Source: Archaeoglobus sulfaticallidus PM70-1 (GTDB lineage Archaea; Halobacteriota; Archaeoglobi; Archaeoglobales; Archaeoglobaceae). Taken from it: a stretch of DNA of 64,000 nucleotides. The notes under the pieces are model-generated. The model ran no database searches. It was not told the origin of the DNA and saw only the letters and a program-made list of their open reading frames with translations. The position numbers and the translations under genes were made by a program. Where the stretch lies: assembly GCF_000385565.1 (NCBI RefSeq), contig NC_021169.1, forward strand, positions 1,842,571-1,906,570, written 5' to 3'. Positions 7,274 to 15,771 of the stretch are shown here, piece after piece. Each line of letters begins with the position of its first letter. Positions within the stretch are counted from its first letter, which is position 1.

Positions 7274-7717
7274 TTAAATTTTGATCTTATATTCTTCCTT
7301 TTTAGTTTTGACAACTATGGCACTTTTCGTATCTATGACACCATTCATCTCCCTGATTTTCTTTATTACCCTCGTGAACTCCTTTATATCCCCAACAACG
7401 AGCTTCACAATAAGGTCGAAGTCACCCGTAACCCAGTAAACCTCAGTTATCTCATCAAAAGAAGATAGCTTATCCAGAATCTCATCCTCATAGTTCGGCA
7501 TCGTTTTGATCTCAATAAACGCAAGGATGTTCTTGCCAATTTTTTCAGGATCCACTACAACGATTTTTTTCTTGATTATCCCATCCATTTTCATTCTCTG
7601 AATTCTTCTGTGAACAGTTGCTACACCAACACTCAGCCTGTTGGCTATCTCGCTCAGAGAGATATTTCCATCTTCCTGTAGGAGTCGGAGAATATCCTTG
7701 TCTATCTCGTCCAGCAT
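7274..7717 (-). CDS. Lrp/AsnC-family transcription regulator
   Basis: 147 residues. The N-terminus is a winged helix (LDEIDKDILRLLQEDG, helix-turn-helix SEIANRLSVGVATVHRRIQR). The C-terminus is the RAM/ligand-binding domain (TEVYWVTGDFDLIVKLVVGD). Lrp proteins sense amino acids or related small molecules as dimers or octamers and control metabolic operons. It lies inside the hydantoin-like operon, so an amino-acid-like effector derived from that pathway is a reasonable inference. It is 11 bases from the downstream DUF917 gene. Confidence 0.93.
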   Translation of the reverse strand: MLDEIDKDILRLLQEDGNISLSEIANRLSVGVATVHRRIQRMKMDGIIKKKIVVVDPEKIGKNILAFIEIKTMPNYEDEILDKLSSFDEITEVYWVTGDFDLIVKLVVGDIKEFTRVIKKIREMNGVIDTKSAIVVKTKKEEYKIKI

Positions 7718-7756
7718 CTTTTCCCCTGTTAAGTCTGGCTATGAATATTCTTAGCT

Positions 7757-8818
7757 TTAATGTTTTTCCCCCATATTCAGCTCAGCTATACCCAACCCCG
7801 GTTTTTCTGGCAGGGTCATCATACCCTCCACTATCTCCATTCCACCCACAACAGGGTCTTCTTTCAAGAAAAGGTGCGAATCGAGGTCAACATACTTTAT
7901 ATTCTTAAAAGCTAAAGCAAGATGGGCCGCAGCCGTCAGGGAGATCCTTGACTCCAGCATACAGCCAACCATGCATGGTATTCCAGCACTTTCAGCGATA
8001 TGAACTATCCTAACAGCATCGGATATCCCACCGCATTTCATCAATTTGATGTTTATTCCATCAACAGCATCACATTTAACAACATTCAGAGCATCTCTAG
8101 CTGAATGTACACTTTCATCGGCAATTATAGGTATATCGCTCCTTTCCTTTACATATCTCAGACCATCTATATCCCAGTAAGGTACTGGTTGCTCGATGAA
8201 CTCCACATCGAACTCCCTTACTCTTCTAATGAACCGCACAGCAGTTTTTGGGGTAAAGCCCTGATTTGCATCGATTCTTATCCTGACTTCCAGATCACTT
8301 ATAGCTTCGATTCTTTTGAAGTCTCTTTCCACATCCCCCTCTACCTTTATCTTCAGTATCCTGTAACCTCTGGATATAGCCTCCAGAGCTTTTTTTCTGA
8401 CTTCTTCAGGAGTATCTATTCCGATCGTTATATCCGTCTCTATTTTTTCTCTGTAACCACCCAAGAGCTTGTATACAGGCTTGGATTGTTGCTTTCCTAT
8501 CAGATCGTATAAAGCTATGTCCAGTGCTGCCTTTGCAGCAGGCATCCCTCTGAAAGAGTTGATCTTCTCATACAGAACTTCCAGATTTAGCTCCTCACCG
8601 ATCAACAAAGGAGAGATGGATTCTATAAATGATAAACACCCCTCCTGATTGTCTCCGGTGATCATGAGGGTTGGCGAGCCTTCGCCAATCCCAAAATGTT
8701 CCTCACTGAAAATTTTTACGAGAATGTTACTGGAACTCGTCATCGTGCCTAAAGCTATCCTGAACGGTTCCTTTAACGATAAATCGTATCTTCTCACATC
8801 TATTCGCTCTATCTTCAT
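7757..8818 (-). CDS. Enolase-superfamily epimerase (MLE/dipeptide-epimerase type)
   Basis: 353 residues from the ATG at 8818 after GGGAGAG. The barrel carries the KIK catalytic lysine pair near residue 160, metal ligands Asp in RIDANQG, Glu in FIEQPV and Asp in IADESVH, and the second lysine in INIKLMKCGG. This set matches 1,1-proton-transfer enzymes such as Ala-Glu epimerase, N-acylamino-acid racemase and muconate cycloisomerase. In this operon, racemisation of an amino acid derivative is the likelier role. The exact substrate cannot be read from sequence. Confidence 0.88.
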   Translation of the reverse strand: MKIERIDVRRYDLSLKEPFRIALGTMTSSSNILVKIFSEEHFGIGEGSPTLMITGDNQEGCLSFIESISPLLIGEELNLEVLYEKINSFRGMPAAKAALDIALYDLIGKQQSKPVYKLLGGYREKIETDITIGIDTPEEVRKKALEAISRGYRILKIKVEGDVERDFKRIEAISDLEVRIRIDANQGFTPKTAVRFIRRVREFDVEFIEQPVPYWDIDGLRYVKERSDIPIIADESVHSARDALNVVKCDAVDGINIKLMKCGGISDAVRIVHIAESAGIPCMVGCMLESRISLTAAAHLALAFKNIKYVDLDSHLFLKEDPVVGGMEIVEGMMTLPEKPGLGIAELNMGEKH

Positions 8819-8834
8819 ACTCTCTCCCAACTGT

Positions 8835-9125
8835 TCAGCTCTTTTTAAGCTCTTCTGCAAAATCCTGGATTATCCTGTCCAGAAATTCCTTGAACTTCTC
8901 CTCACTCTCCATAACAGAGTACTTGCCTTCATCTATCTTTTTCCGCTCCTCTGCAAGAAAATCATCTGCAATTCCGTGCTTTTCCAGTATCGAAATAATT
9001 CTGCTGGCTGTATCAACCAGCCTGAACGGGCCGTACATTTTGGGCTCATCCATCAATCCCCTTGCACTGGTCAGCACATAACATAAAAGTTCAAAAAATT
9101 CCTTGTTCAGTTCACCGTCATTCAT
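8835..9125 (-). CDS. Small helical protein, DUF6092-like
   Basis: 96 residues from the ATG at 9125 (ribosome site GGTGG), almost entirely helical: ELNKEFFELLCYVLTSARGL, DEPKMYGPFRLVDTASRIIS, then a long acidic C-terminal helix. The SARGL...EP..YGP.R..D..SR pattern resembles a small family often seen beside amidohydrolase and racemase genes (tentatively DUF6092). No catalytic residues are evident, so it may be an accessory subunit. It lies between the nitroreductase and the epimerase, with gaps of 11 and 16 bases. Confidence 0.7.
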   Translation of the reverse strand: MNDGELNKEFFELLCYVLTSARGLMDEPKMYGPFRLVDTASRIISILEKHGIADDFLAEERKKIDEGKYSVMESEEKFKEFLDRIIQDFAEELKKS

Positions 9126-9136
9126 CAAAACCACCT

Positions 9137-9652
9137 TTAAAACCAGCCATCTCCACCATACTTCTCGAGAAACACTACACCTTTTCTCCTCTCAGGTGGA
9201 CTCGGTGATTCATCCGGATATCCAAGAGTAACGAGCAGTTCCGGGACTATATGTTCTGGAAGATCAAGCAGTACCTGAACCGCTTTTTGATTGAACGATC
9301 TGACCGGGCATGCTCCCAGGCCAAGATCACATGCCATTAACAGCATGTTCTGAGCTGCCATTGCAACATCAAAAATAGATATGTTCTCTTCAAAGTTCCC
9401 TGCAAGCCCCATATCTCTGCAAACAGCTATGATCACCGCTGGTAGATCGAACATTCCTGGTGACATCGCTTTTATCTTCTCGATGTTCTTTTTATTTCTG
9501 ACAACCACAAACACCCAGGGCTGCATATTGCCAGCAGATGGTGCCCATATTCCTGCCTCAACTATTTTCCTGATCTTATCCTCTTCCACCTCTTGATCCC
9601 TGAACTTCCTTATGCTCCTTCTTTTGAGTATGACCTCAAAAAAAGAGGTCAT
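9137..9652 (-). CDS. Nitroreductase-family flavoprotein
   Basis: 171 residues with the family N-terminus VILKRRSIRKFRDQEVEEDK, the WAPSAGNMQPW FMN-binding loop, AAQNMLLMACDLGLGACPV, and a C-terminal LGYPDESPSPPERR segment. These enzymes are FMN-dependent NAD(P)H oxidoreductases acting on nitro, quinone or enone groups. In this operon it may reduce an unsaturated ring or intermediate, which is inference. The start overlaps the upstream racemase stop (ATGA), indicating translational coupling. Confidence 0.9.
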   Translation of the reverse strand: MTSFFEVILKRRSIRKFRDQEVEEDKIRKIVEAGIWAPSAGNMQPWVFVVVRNKKNIEKIKAMSPGMFDLPAVIIAVCRDMGLAGNFEENISIFDVAMAAQNMLLMACDLGLGACPVRSFNQKAVQVLLDLPEHIVPELLVTLGYPDESPSPPERRKGVVFLEKYGGDGWF

Positions 9653-10371
9653 AATTTTCTCTCCTTCTCAGGAGGTTTCATGTAGGTCAACCTGCTCTGT
9701 TTCAAACCCAGCCCGATCAGAACCTCCAGAAATCTGATAGATGCGGCTGCTGGATCGATGACCGGTACATCGTATCCCTCCTTGGCTAACATCTCATGCA
9801 GATCATCTGCAACGCCCATCATTCCCGTGCACCCCAGAATCAGAACATGAGCCTTGTCCTCTTTAATCGCCTTCAGCATCTCTTCGAACAGGGCATTCTT
9901 CAGCGTATCTTTGTCGTGAAGCTCAAGAACAGGAATGTTCACACTTCTGACGGATGCAAGCTTCTCATAAACCCCTAGAACCTTTGCAATGTTCTCTATC
10001 ATCGGAATAACATTTTCTAGTACAGTTACAACGGAGAACCTCTGTCCTAAGGAGCATGCTAAAAGCATGGATGGTTCTGCCGCGCCAACAACCGGGATAT
10101 CCACAACTTCTCTTGCAGCCTTAACTGCTGGATCTCCAAAGCAATCAATTATTACTCCATCGAACCCTTTCTTCTCAGCTTCGATTACCTTGTTGAGAAT
10201 GTCCGGAGCAGCAAGAGCCTCATCAAACTCAGACTCTATCGATGCCGTGCCTTTATCGAGATGGACAACCTCAATTTCCTCAACCTCGCTTGAAGAATGA
10301 CTCCCGAATTCTTTTTTTACCTCTTCATCAAATATATCGACAATTATCGGAACTATCACCCTTATTCTCAT
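9649..10371 (-). CDS. Asp/Glu/hydantoin racemase family protein
   Basis: 240 residues. The two catalytic cysteines expected of cofactor-independent racemases are visible in IIDCFGDPAV (about residue 80) and ILGCTGMMG (about 185), each at the end of a Rossmann-like half. The GAAEPSMLLA segment is typical of hydantoin racemases. It probably interconverts the D and L forms of a hydantoin or an amino-acid-like substrate. The start is supported by GGGGGTGG upstream. It follows the permease gene in the same operon and overlaps the nitroreductase start. Confidence 0.9.
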   Translation of the reverse strand: MRIRVIVPIIVDIFDEEVKKEFGSHSSSEVEEIEVVHLDKGTASIESEFDEALAAPDILNKVIEAEKKGFDGVIIDCFGDPAVKAAREVVDIPVVGAAEPSMLLACSLGQRFSVVTVLENVIPMIENIAKVLGVYEKLASVRSVNIPVLELHDKDTLKNALFEEMLKAIKEDKAHVLILGCTGMMGVADDLHEMLAKEGYDVPVIDPAAASIRFLEVLIGLGLKQSRLTYMKPPEKERKL

Positions 10372-10395
10372 AATTCCACCCCCAAAATAAAAAAA

Positions 10396-11700
10396 TTACA
10401 TTGGCATAACCTCAGGCCACTTTCCTCTGATGTTCCTGTATATTGCAGTCAGAACGGCCTGAACAACTACTGCCACAATGAAGGCATCAACTGCCGGAAC
10501 CGTTGTTAGTGTAAATAACCCAAACCCGTTTGGTGGAGGAGTTGTGCAGAAAGCCACTATGGAACCGGCAGCCCAAGCAACGAACATTAAAGGCCTCCAT
10601 TTTGGTATCCTGTCGAGGTTCTCGTATTTGTACATGTCCCTGTGGAATAGGAAGTAGTCTGTCACATAGACTCCTCCAATTGGTGGTATTGTTGCACTCA
10701 GGACCATCAGCCACTGAATGAACCTTCCGTAAATCCCTGATAGGGCTATTATTATGCCAAGAACTCCCGCAACCAGCGTTAGTTTCCACTTGGGCCAAGT
10801 TCTGAATATAACTGATAGATTGAGGGCTGCAGAATACAGGTTGTTGTCGTTTGTTGTCCACTGTGCCAAGATCAAAACGACTATTGCAATCAATCCCCAT
10901 CCGAGGCCAATCATTATCTTTACAGCATCCCATTCACCAACAGCATGTGCAAGGATGGATCCAAGGTACACCATCAGGCTGAAGCCTATCAGAAAGCCCA
11001 GTATCGCCGCTCCAACAGCGTGCTTCCTGTCCTTTGCGTATCTCGTAATGTCCGGCCCTATAACCGCTCCAACCATGAACGATCCGGCTATTATCGATGC
11101 TGCTACACCGAAGGGCAACGGATCTCCTGGTGGTGGTTCAACAATCAGCTGGCCCCATGGATGCTGGTTCAGTATCTGGATGAGCGATGCGAAGAGTATG
11201 ATTACCATCAATGGAACTGCAACCTTACTCAGCGTTGCAATTCCTCTGTAGCCATAGATAGCTGTTGCAAGCATGAGAATTCCACCAATCACAATCAGCA
11301 GTTGTGTGCTAACCGGCACTCCGGCTATCAAATCTATTCCCTTCGCAGCAGTCTCTCCGAATAGGCCAAGCTGAACGGCAAACCAGCCATAACAACCCAT
11401 TGCCAGCACTGCAGCGGTCACATAAACACCAATATCTCCAAAGGCAAACCTTCCAATCATCGCTGTTGATAACCCAGTGTCTGCTCCAACTATTGAACAC
11501 AAAGAATTCACGATCGTCAAAACGAGACTACCCAAAACAATCGCCGCAGCTGCTGACTTCAAATCGAGACCAAAACCAACAACACCACCGAGCATCAAAG
11601 CTGCCAGACACATTCCAATACCTATCCAGACCAAACCCATCTCAAGCCAGTTCTTTCTAAGTTCCATTGGCACAGGTTCTCTTTCATAGTCCTTGAACAT
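10396..11700 (-). CDS. NCS1-family permease (cytosine/hydantoin type)
   Basis: 434 residues from the ATG at 11700 (MFKDYEREPVPMELRKNW), preceded by GGTGGAG. A longer TTG start at 11739 is possible but has no ribosome site. It has about twelve membrane segments and the NCS1 features: the PVPMELRKNW entry, GADTGLSTAMIGRFAFG in segment 2-3, and the GPDITRYAK motif after segment 6. Relatives import nucleobases, allantoin or hydantoins with H+ or Na+. Its place between the HyuA-like gene and the racemase argues for uptake of the operon's substrate. Confidence 0.92.
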   Translation of the reverse strand: MFKDYEREPVPMELRKNWLEMGLVWIGIGMCLAALMLGGVVGFGLDLKSAAAAIVLGSLVLTIVNSLCSIVGADTGLSTAMIGRFAFGDIGVYVTAAVLAMGCYGWFAVQLGLFGETAAKGIDLIAGVPVSTQLLIVIGGILMLATAIYGYRGIATLSKVAVPLMVIILFASLIQILNQHPWGQLIVEPPPGDPLPFGVAASIIAGSFMVGAVIGPDITRYAKDRKHAVGAAILGFLIGFSLMVYLGSILAHAVGEWDAVKIMIGLGWGLIAIVVLILAQWTTNDNNLYSAALNLSVIFRTWPKWKLTLVAGVLGIIIALSGIYGRFIQWLMVLSATIPPIGGVYVTDYFLFHRDMYKYENLDRIPKWRPLMFVAWAAGSIVAFCTTPPPNGFGLFTLTTVPAVDAFIVAVVVQAVLTAIYRNIRGKWPEVMPM

Positions 11701-11744
11701 CTCAACTTCTCCACCCTCTCCCAAACATAACACCTCCAAAAAAA

Positions 11745-13298
11745 TTAAATTTTCAGGTAGCCTGCAGCCTTCACCCTGATTCTGATCGCATTTCCAGGGA
11801 GATATGCTAAAGGAACTTCATCTATGTCAACAATTTCAACAGTGTTCGGATCTGCTCCAGCCTTGATTGCTTCCTTCACAGCTATTTCCTTGGCTTCCTT
11901 CAAAACATCCTCTCTGCTTCTCTCCTCCAGCGAGAAGACCTTATCAATCTCACCACTAACCTGAGCTATTGCCGCACCAATGGCATTCGCAACCTCGAAG
12001 TGCGGTGGCTTGATTACCTCCGATGCTCCTCTCAGCTCATCCGGGATGATTATGCTCCCTCCACCAACAAGTATAACGGGAACAGGCTCAGGACTAGTTT
12101 TCATCCTGTCTATTGCCTCCTCAACCATCGTCTTTATTTTCCCAGCAGCTTTTTCAACAAGCGTTTTATCCAGATTCTCAACCTTCGATGGATCTCCAAG
12201 CTTTATTCTCCCCAGACTGACAGCTATGTCGGTTGTTGTGAGAGTATTTCCTCCAAAAACCAGAGCCTCTTTTTCAAGCCTGTATCCAACACTTCTGGGG
12301 CCTACCTTAACATCTCCGTTTACTTCCTCGACGATGCTTCCTCCTCCAAGTCCGATGGAGATCAGATCTGGCATCCTGAAGTTCGTTCTCACACCGCCGA
12401 TCTCAACTGCAACAGAACTCTCTCGTGGAAATCCATTAACCAGGACCCCAATGTCTGTTGTTGTGCCCCCAACATCTACTACTACAGCATTTTTGAGCCC
12501 TGAAAGGAATGTTCCACCTCTAAGGCTGTTTGCCGGTCCCGATGCAATTGTTAACACAGGATATTTCAGCGCGTATTCTGCGGACATCAGCGTACCATCG
12601 TTCTGAGTTATGTAGAGCTGAGCATCTATTCCCTTCTTCTTCAGTGCATTCTCAAAGGACTTCACAGCAATTTCGGCAACCTTCACGACTGCAGCATTCA
12701 AAATCGCGGCATTCTCCCTCTCCAGCAGGCTTATACTCCCGATTTCGTGAGATAGAGATATGGGTACATCGCCCATTATTTCCCGCACGATCTCGGCAAC
12801 TCTAAGCTCGTGCTCATTGTTTACAGGAGAGAAAACTGCCGAGATCGCTACTGACTCAACACCTTTTTCCTTTAAATCTTTTACAGCCCTCTTAACCTCC
12901 TCTTCATCCAGTGGAGCCAGCTCTCTGCCATCGTACTCATGTCCGCCGTGAACTATGTGCGTGTAACCACCAATAGCCTCCACCAGATCTTCGGGCCAGG
13001 AGATAAGGGGCTTTATCGACAGCGTGGCGGGCCTCCCTATACGGATGATACCAACCCTCGCCAGATTTTTTCTTTCAACGATGGCATTCGTGCAGTGGGT
13101 TGTTCCAAGCATTGCATATTTTATCTCACTTGGATCAACGGATGAGTCCTTCAAAACACCATCTAAAGCGTTTAGAATGCCCGTTGTTACATCCTCAGTG
13201 GTTGCCACCTTGATTTTGGCCACGGGCTGATCGTTTTTATCCAGTATGACTGCATCGGTATTCGTTCCACCAACATCAATACCAAGGCGGTATGTCAT
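11745..13298 (-). CDS. HyuA-type hydantoinase/oxoprolinase subunit
   Basis: 517 residues. The N-terminal ASKHA/actin-like fold has IDVGGTNTDAVI at residues 5-16, LGTTHCTNAI near 66, VVVDVGGTTTDIG near 270 and a third glycine-rich turn (ILVGGGSIIIP) near 425. These are the ATP-binding elements of HyuA-like proteins, which couple ATP hydrolysis to opening of hydantoin or 5-oxoproline rings. It is a single-subunit N-terminal type: no HyuB partner gene lies in the operon, so the two DUF917 proteins may take that place. It overlaps the upstream DUF917 gene by four bases (ATGA). Confidence 0.92.
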   Translation of the reverse strand: MTYRLGIDVGGTNTDAVILDKNDQPVAKIKVATTEDVTTGILNALDGVLKDSSVDPSEIKYAMLGTTHCTNAIVERKNLARVGIIRIGRPATLSIKPLISWPEDLVEAIGGYTHIVHGGHEYDGRELAPLDEEEVKRAVKDLKEKGVESVAISAVFSPVNNEHELRVAEIVREIMGDVPISLSHEIGSISLLERENAAILNAAVVKVAEIAVKSFENALKKKGIDAQLYITQNDGTLMSAEYALKYPVLTIASGPANSLRGGTFLSGLKNAVVVDVGGTTTDIGVLVNGFPRESSVAVEIGGVRTNFRMPDLISIGLGGGSIVEEVNGDVKVGPRSVGYRLEKEALVFGGNTLTTTDIAVSLGRIKLGDPSKVENLDKTLVEKAAGKIKTMVEEAIDRMKTSPEPVPVILVGGGSIIIPDELRGASEVIKPPHFEVANAIGAAIAQVSGEIDKVFSLEERSREDVLKEAKEIAVKEAIKAGADPNTVEIVDIDEVPLAYLPGNAIRIRVKAAGYLKI

Positions 13299-14383
13299 TG
13301 CATTCCCCCCATAATCTCCTCAATGGGTTTATATTCAACATCATAGCCGAAGTATTTGGGTCCAGCCACTTCAAGACCCTTCTCAGTCCTCCACATCTCG
13401 CTGCATGGTATGCCTATGACAAAGCATCTGTAGCCGTATTTTACAGCCTCAGTTGTTATGGGCATGGCTGTCTCTAAATCGAGAAGGGTTATCAGATCAG
13501 GAACGCTTGCAATCACCTCTCCATCCTTGATTGCAACGAGGTTCTCGTTCTGGAAGTGCACCAGCAGGTTCTGACCCTTGTACTCATCTATGCCTTCAAT
13601 CTTTATCTCCCCTCTGGCAAATCCACCTGTGGTTCTCCTTACAACATCTACTATTTTGCCTTTAAACAGCTCAAACCCATTGGATACATCCAGAACAGCA
13701 TCTATCGGGTTGCCTTTGCTTTCCTTAGTTTCCCTAACTGCCGCACCCAACTTCTCTGCCAATCCCATCGTGCCGGGTATTGCTGCCTTCTTTAACTCCT
13801 TTCCAGTCATTGGATACAATGCGATCCATGCTGTGCCACCGAATCTTATCGTTATATCCCTCGCAATCCACTCCGCCCAGTAGTTATCGCAGGTTTTTAG
13901 CAGCACCGTGTTATCTCTCTCATCTGCCAAAGCCATTGGTGTTACGGTAACGCCGTTTATGTGGAAGGTTGTCATCTGCAACTCCGGAAATGCTCTCCCC
14001 ATACCATCGGCATCGACTATCGGTATCCCCATCTTCGCTCCCACTGCCAGAGGGAAGGTGGAGTTCAGGCCTCCAGCCTCAATCGGCATGGTTGCATAAA
14101 CCTCTCTCCCGAGGTACTCGCTGAGCGTTTTGAAGGCGTTTATTATCTCGGTTCCCTTTGGAATTTTTTCCACGATAACCGTGGGTGATCCCATCCCGGC
14201 AGATGGAATTACCAGAGCATCATCAGGAACCTCCTTAACATCCACAACGTTTATCTCGTATCCCTCATCCAGAGCCTGTATTGCTGTTAGCTTCCCAAGA
14301 TAGGGATCTCCACCACCACCAGTTCCGAGAATTGCTGCACCAACAGCCAGATTTTCAATGTCCTCTTTATCCAAACTCCTCAC
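13295..14383 (-). CDS. DUF917 family protein (proximal copy)
   Basis: 362 residues from the GTG at 14383, which follows GGGAGGG at good spacing. An ATG 15 bases earlier lacks a ribosome site. The motifs GTGGGGDPY and DADGMGRAFPELQ are conserved as in the copy at 6234. The C-terminus extends about 20 residues beyond the paralog. It is the first gene of the hydantoin-like operon. DUF917 proteins co-occur with HyuA proteins, but their biochemical role is not known. A 53-bp tract (about 13962-14014) is identical to the paralog. Confidence 0.88.
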   Translation of the reverse strand: MRSLDKEDIENLAVGAAILGTGGGGDPYLGKLTAIQALDEGYEINVVDVKEVPDDALVIPSAGMGSPTVIVEKIPKGTEIINAFKTLSEYLGREVYATMPIEAGGLNSTFPLAVGAKMGIPIVDADGMGRAFPELQMTTFHINGVTVTPMALADERDNTVLLKTCDNYWAEWIARDITIRFGGTAWIALYPMTGKELKKAAIPGTMGLAEKLGAAVRETKESKGNPIDAVLDVSNGFELFKGKIVDVVRRTTGGFARGEIKIEGIDEYKGQNLLVHFQNENLVAIKDGEVIASVPDLITLLDLETAMPITTEAVKYGYRCFVIGIPCSEMWRTEKGLEVAGPKYFGYDVEYKPIEEIMGGMQ

Positions 14384-14398
14384 AATATACCCTCCCAT

Positions 14399-14784
14399 TC
14401 AGTTCTTGATGACTTGATATTCTGTGTCACTGATACAGTATGTCATGAAAAAATTTTTCACAATATTTAACTTTTACGGGATACTTTTCATAGATTAGGA
14501 GTGCAATTGTAATGCTCTTGACTGCTAACTCAAAATAGAGATCTGGCTTAGTCTTTAGACAAAATAGGACTAGAATTATATGTTAATGGTCTGTCTAAAC
14601 AAATTAGAATTGGTATTAAGCCTGAATTGGATGAAAATATTTTTCAGCAATATTGGTAAACGAAAAGTTACACCTCCCTCGTGCTAATGCCTCAACACAT
14701 CTAAACACACAAGCTTCAATGCCAGCCTTTATATATACCACAAACTTAATAAACACAATTCAGTGAGGTAGGTTAGATGCATAT
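14399..14784. other. Intergenic region with operon and tRNA promoters
   Basis: No gene is seen in these 386 bases. On the minus strand GTTAAATATTG near 14465-14475 could be the TATA of the hydantoin-like operon, giving a leader of about 60 bases. At 14728-14738 CTTTATATATA on the plus strand is the probable TATA of tRNA-Ile. Confidence 0.4.
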
Positions 14785-14859
14785 GGGCCCGTGGCTCAGC
14801 TTGGTTAGAGCGCTCGCCTGATAAGCGAGAGGTCCGGGGTTCAAACCCCCGCGGGCCCA
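14785..14859 (+). tRNA. tRNA-Ile (GAT)
   Basis: Acceptor GGGCCCG pairs with CGGGCCC, anticodon stem CTCGC/GCGAG with loop CTGATAA giving anticodon GAT, T-stem CGGGG/CCCCG with TTCAAAC, and discriminator A. No intron is seen and CCA is not encoded. A TATA box lies about 50 bases upstream. Confidence 0.97.
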
Positions 14860-15362
14860 TACCAATTTTGGTTTGGGTCTTTAATCAGGTGTTCTGGCTG
14901 TTATCTCCTCCCAAACTTTCTGAATATGGCCCATCAATCAACTAATGCTACAATTATTATTGCTCCACCCATTAAGGCTGCATAACTCTTCTCTTTTACA
15001 ATTACTCTAATTACTCTAAATTCATCATTGTTCATTTACTTGGTCGCTTTTAATATTTACTCTCAGCTTGTACTCACTCGGTAAAGCTGTTGTAATCTCA
15101 GGGAATGATCTGCACAAACGATATATGTGATTGGGACTCGACATACTTAATATAAAAATCCAGAGAGAAGAATGTATCATAAATGTGAAATTCTGTTATC
15201 TACCTAGTACAAGATACGGAAATGAGTTAAAGAAATTGTCAAATCAAAAGGAAAGAATATTTAATACAATAGAGCTAAGCTGGCATACGAACAAACCATG
15301 TCCCACACCAAATAAAAGGCATACGGCACCAAAGGCAAGTAATTTTGGAATCCGGCTCACTG
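14860..15362. other. Intergenic region, one doubtful 33-codon ORF
   Basis: These 503 bases hold no convincing gene. A 33-codon frame on the minus strand (15035 to 14934) reads MNNDEFRVIRVIVKEKSYAA followed by a hydrophobic end, which could be a tail-anchored micro-protein or chance. An 83-codon frame at 15131-15382 on the plus strand has poor composition and overlaps the next gene, so I do not call it. Confidence 0.3.
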
Positions 15363-15635
15363 CTATTTCTTTCTGTACTTAAGAAAATATCCGATAACGA
15401 AGCCTATCAACGCATAAAAGATAGGTATTGAAGCAGAATGGATTAAAGGAAAGTACGTCAATGGGATGTGAAAACCGATCGCTTCTCCAGTCTGAAAGAT
15501 ATAGGTGAACAGTTGACCAAGTGTCAGGAGTGCAGGATAACTCAGCAACACGAATATGTAGTTGTAACCGTATAGGAGTCCTACCTGAATGCAAATTCCA
15601 GCTACACAACCTAATATTGTTGCAGCTTTCTTCAT
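15363..15635 (-). CDS. Small three-pass membrane protein, unknown
   Basis: 90 residues with hydrophobic segments at about 5-24, 28-50 and 66-86, a short loop with FQTGEAIGFHIP, and a basic tail FLKYRKK that should lie in the cytoplasm. No family is recognised. The codon use and hydrophobic pattern look like a real membrane protein, but the gene is isolated between an empty region and the lipoprotein gene. A competing frame at 15379-15609 is a shadow. Confidence 0.55.
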   Translation of the reverse strand: MKKAATILGCVAGICIQVGLLYGYNYIFVLLSYPALLTLGQLFTYIFQTGEAIGFHIPLTYFPLIHSASIPIFYALIGFVIGYFLKYRKK

Positions 15636-15771
15636 GATAGCCTACCTCATTTTATACGGATTAACGCTCTCTACGAAGTCCAGACTTTAACTTTATTACC
15701 ATCATTATTGCTCTTCATTTCACCTCACACCACAACAGATAAAAAGTGGAAATGTGGTAGTCTTACACTGC

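Noticed and set aside
10487-10933. 148-codon minus-strand frame inside the permease gene
   Set aside because: It is a shifted frame of the NCS1 permease, whose frame has clear membrane segments and motifs.
12000-12606. Long plus-strand frames opposite the HyuA-like gene
   Set aside because: Shadows of a well-conserved ATPase frame; their residue composition is Ser/Thr/Pro-rich and lacks any motif.
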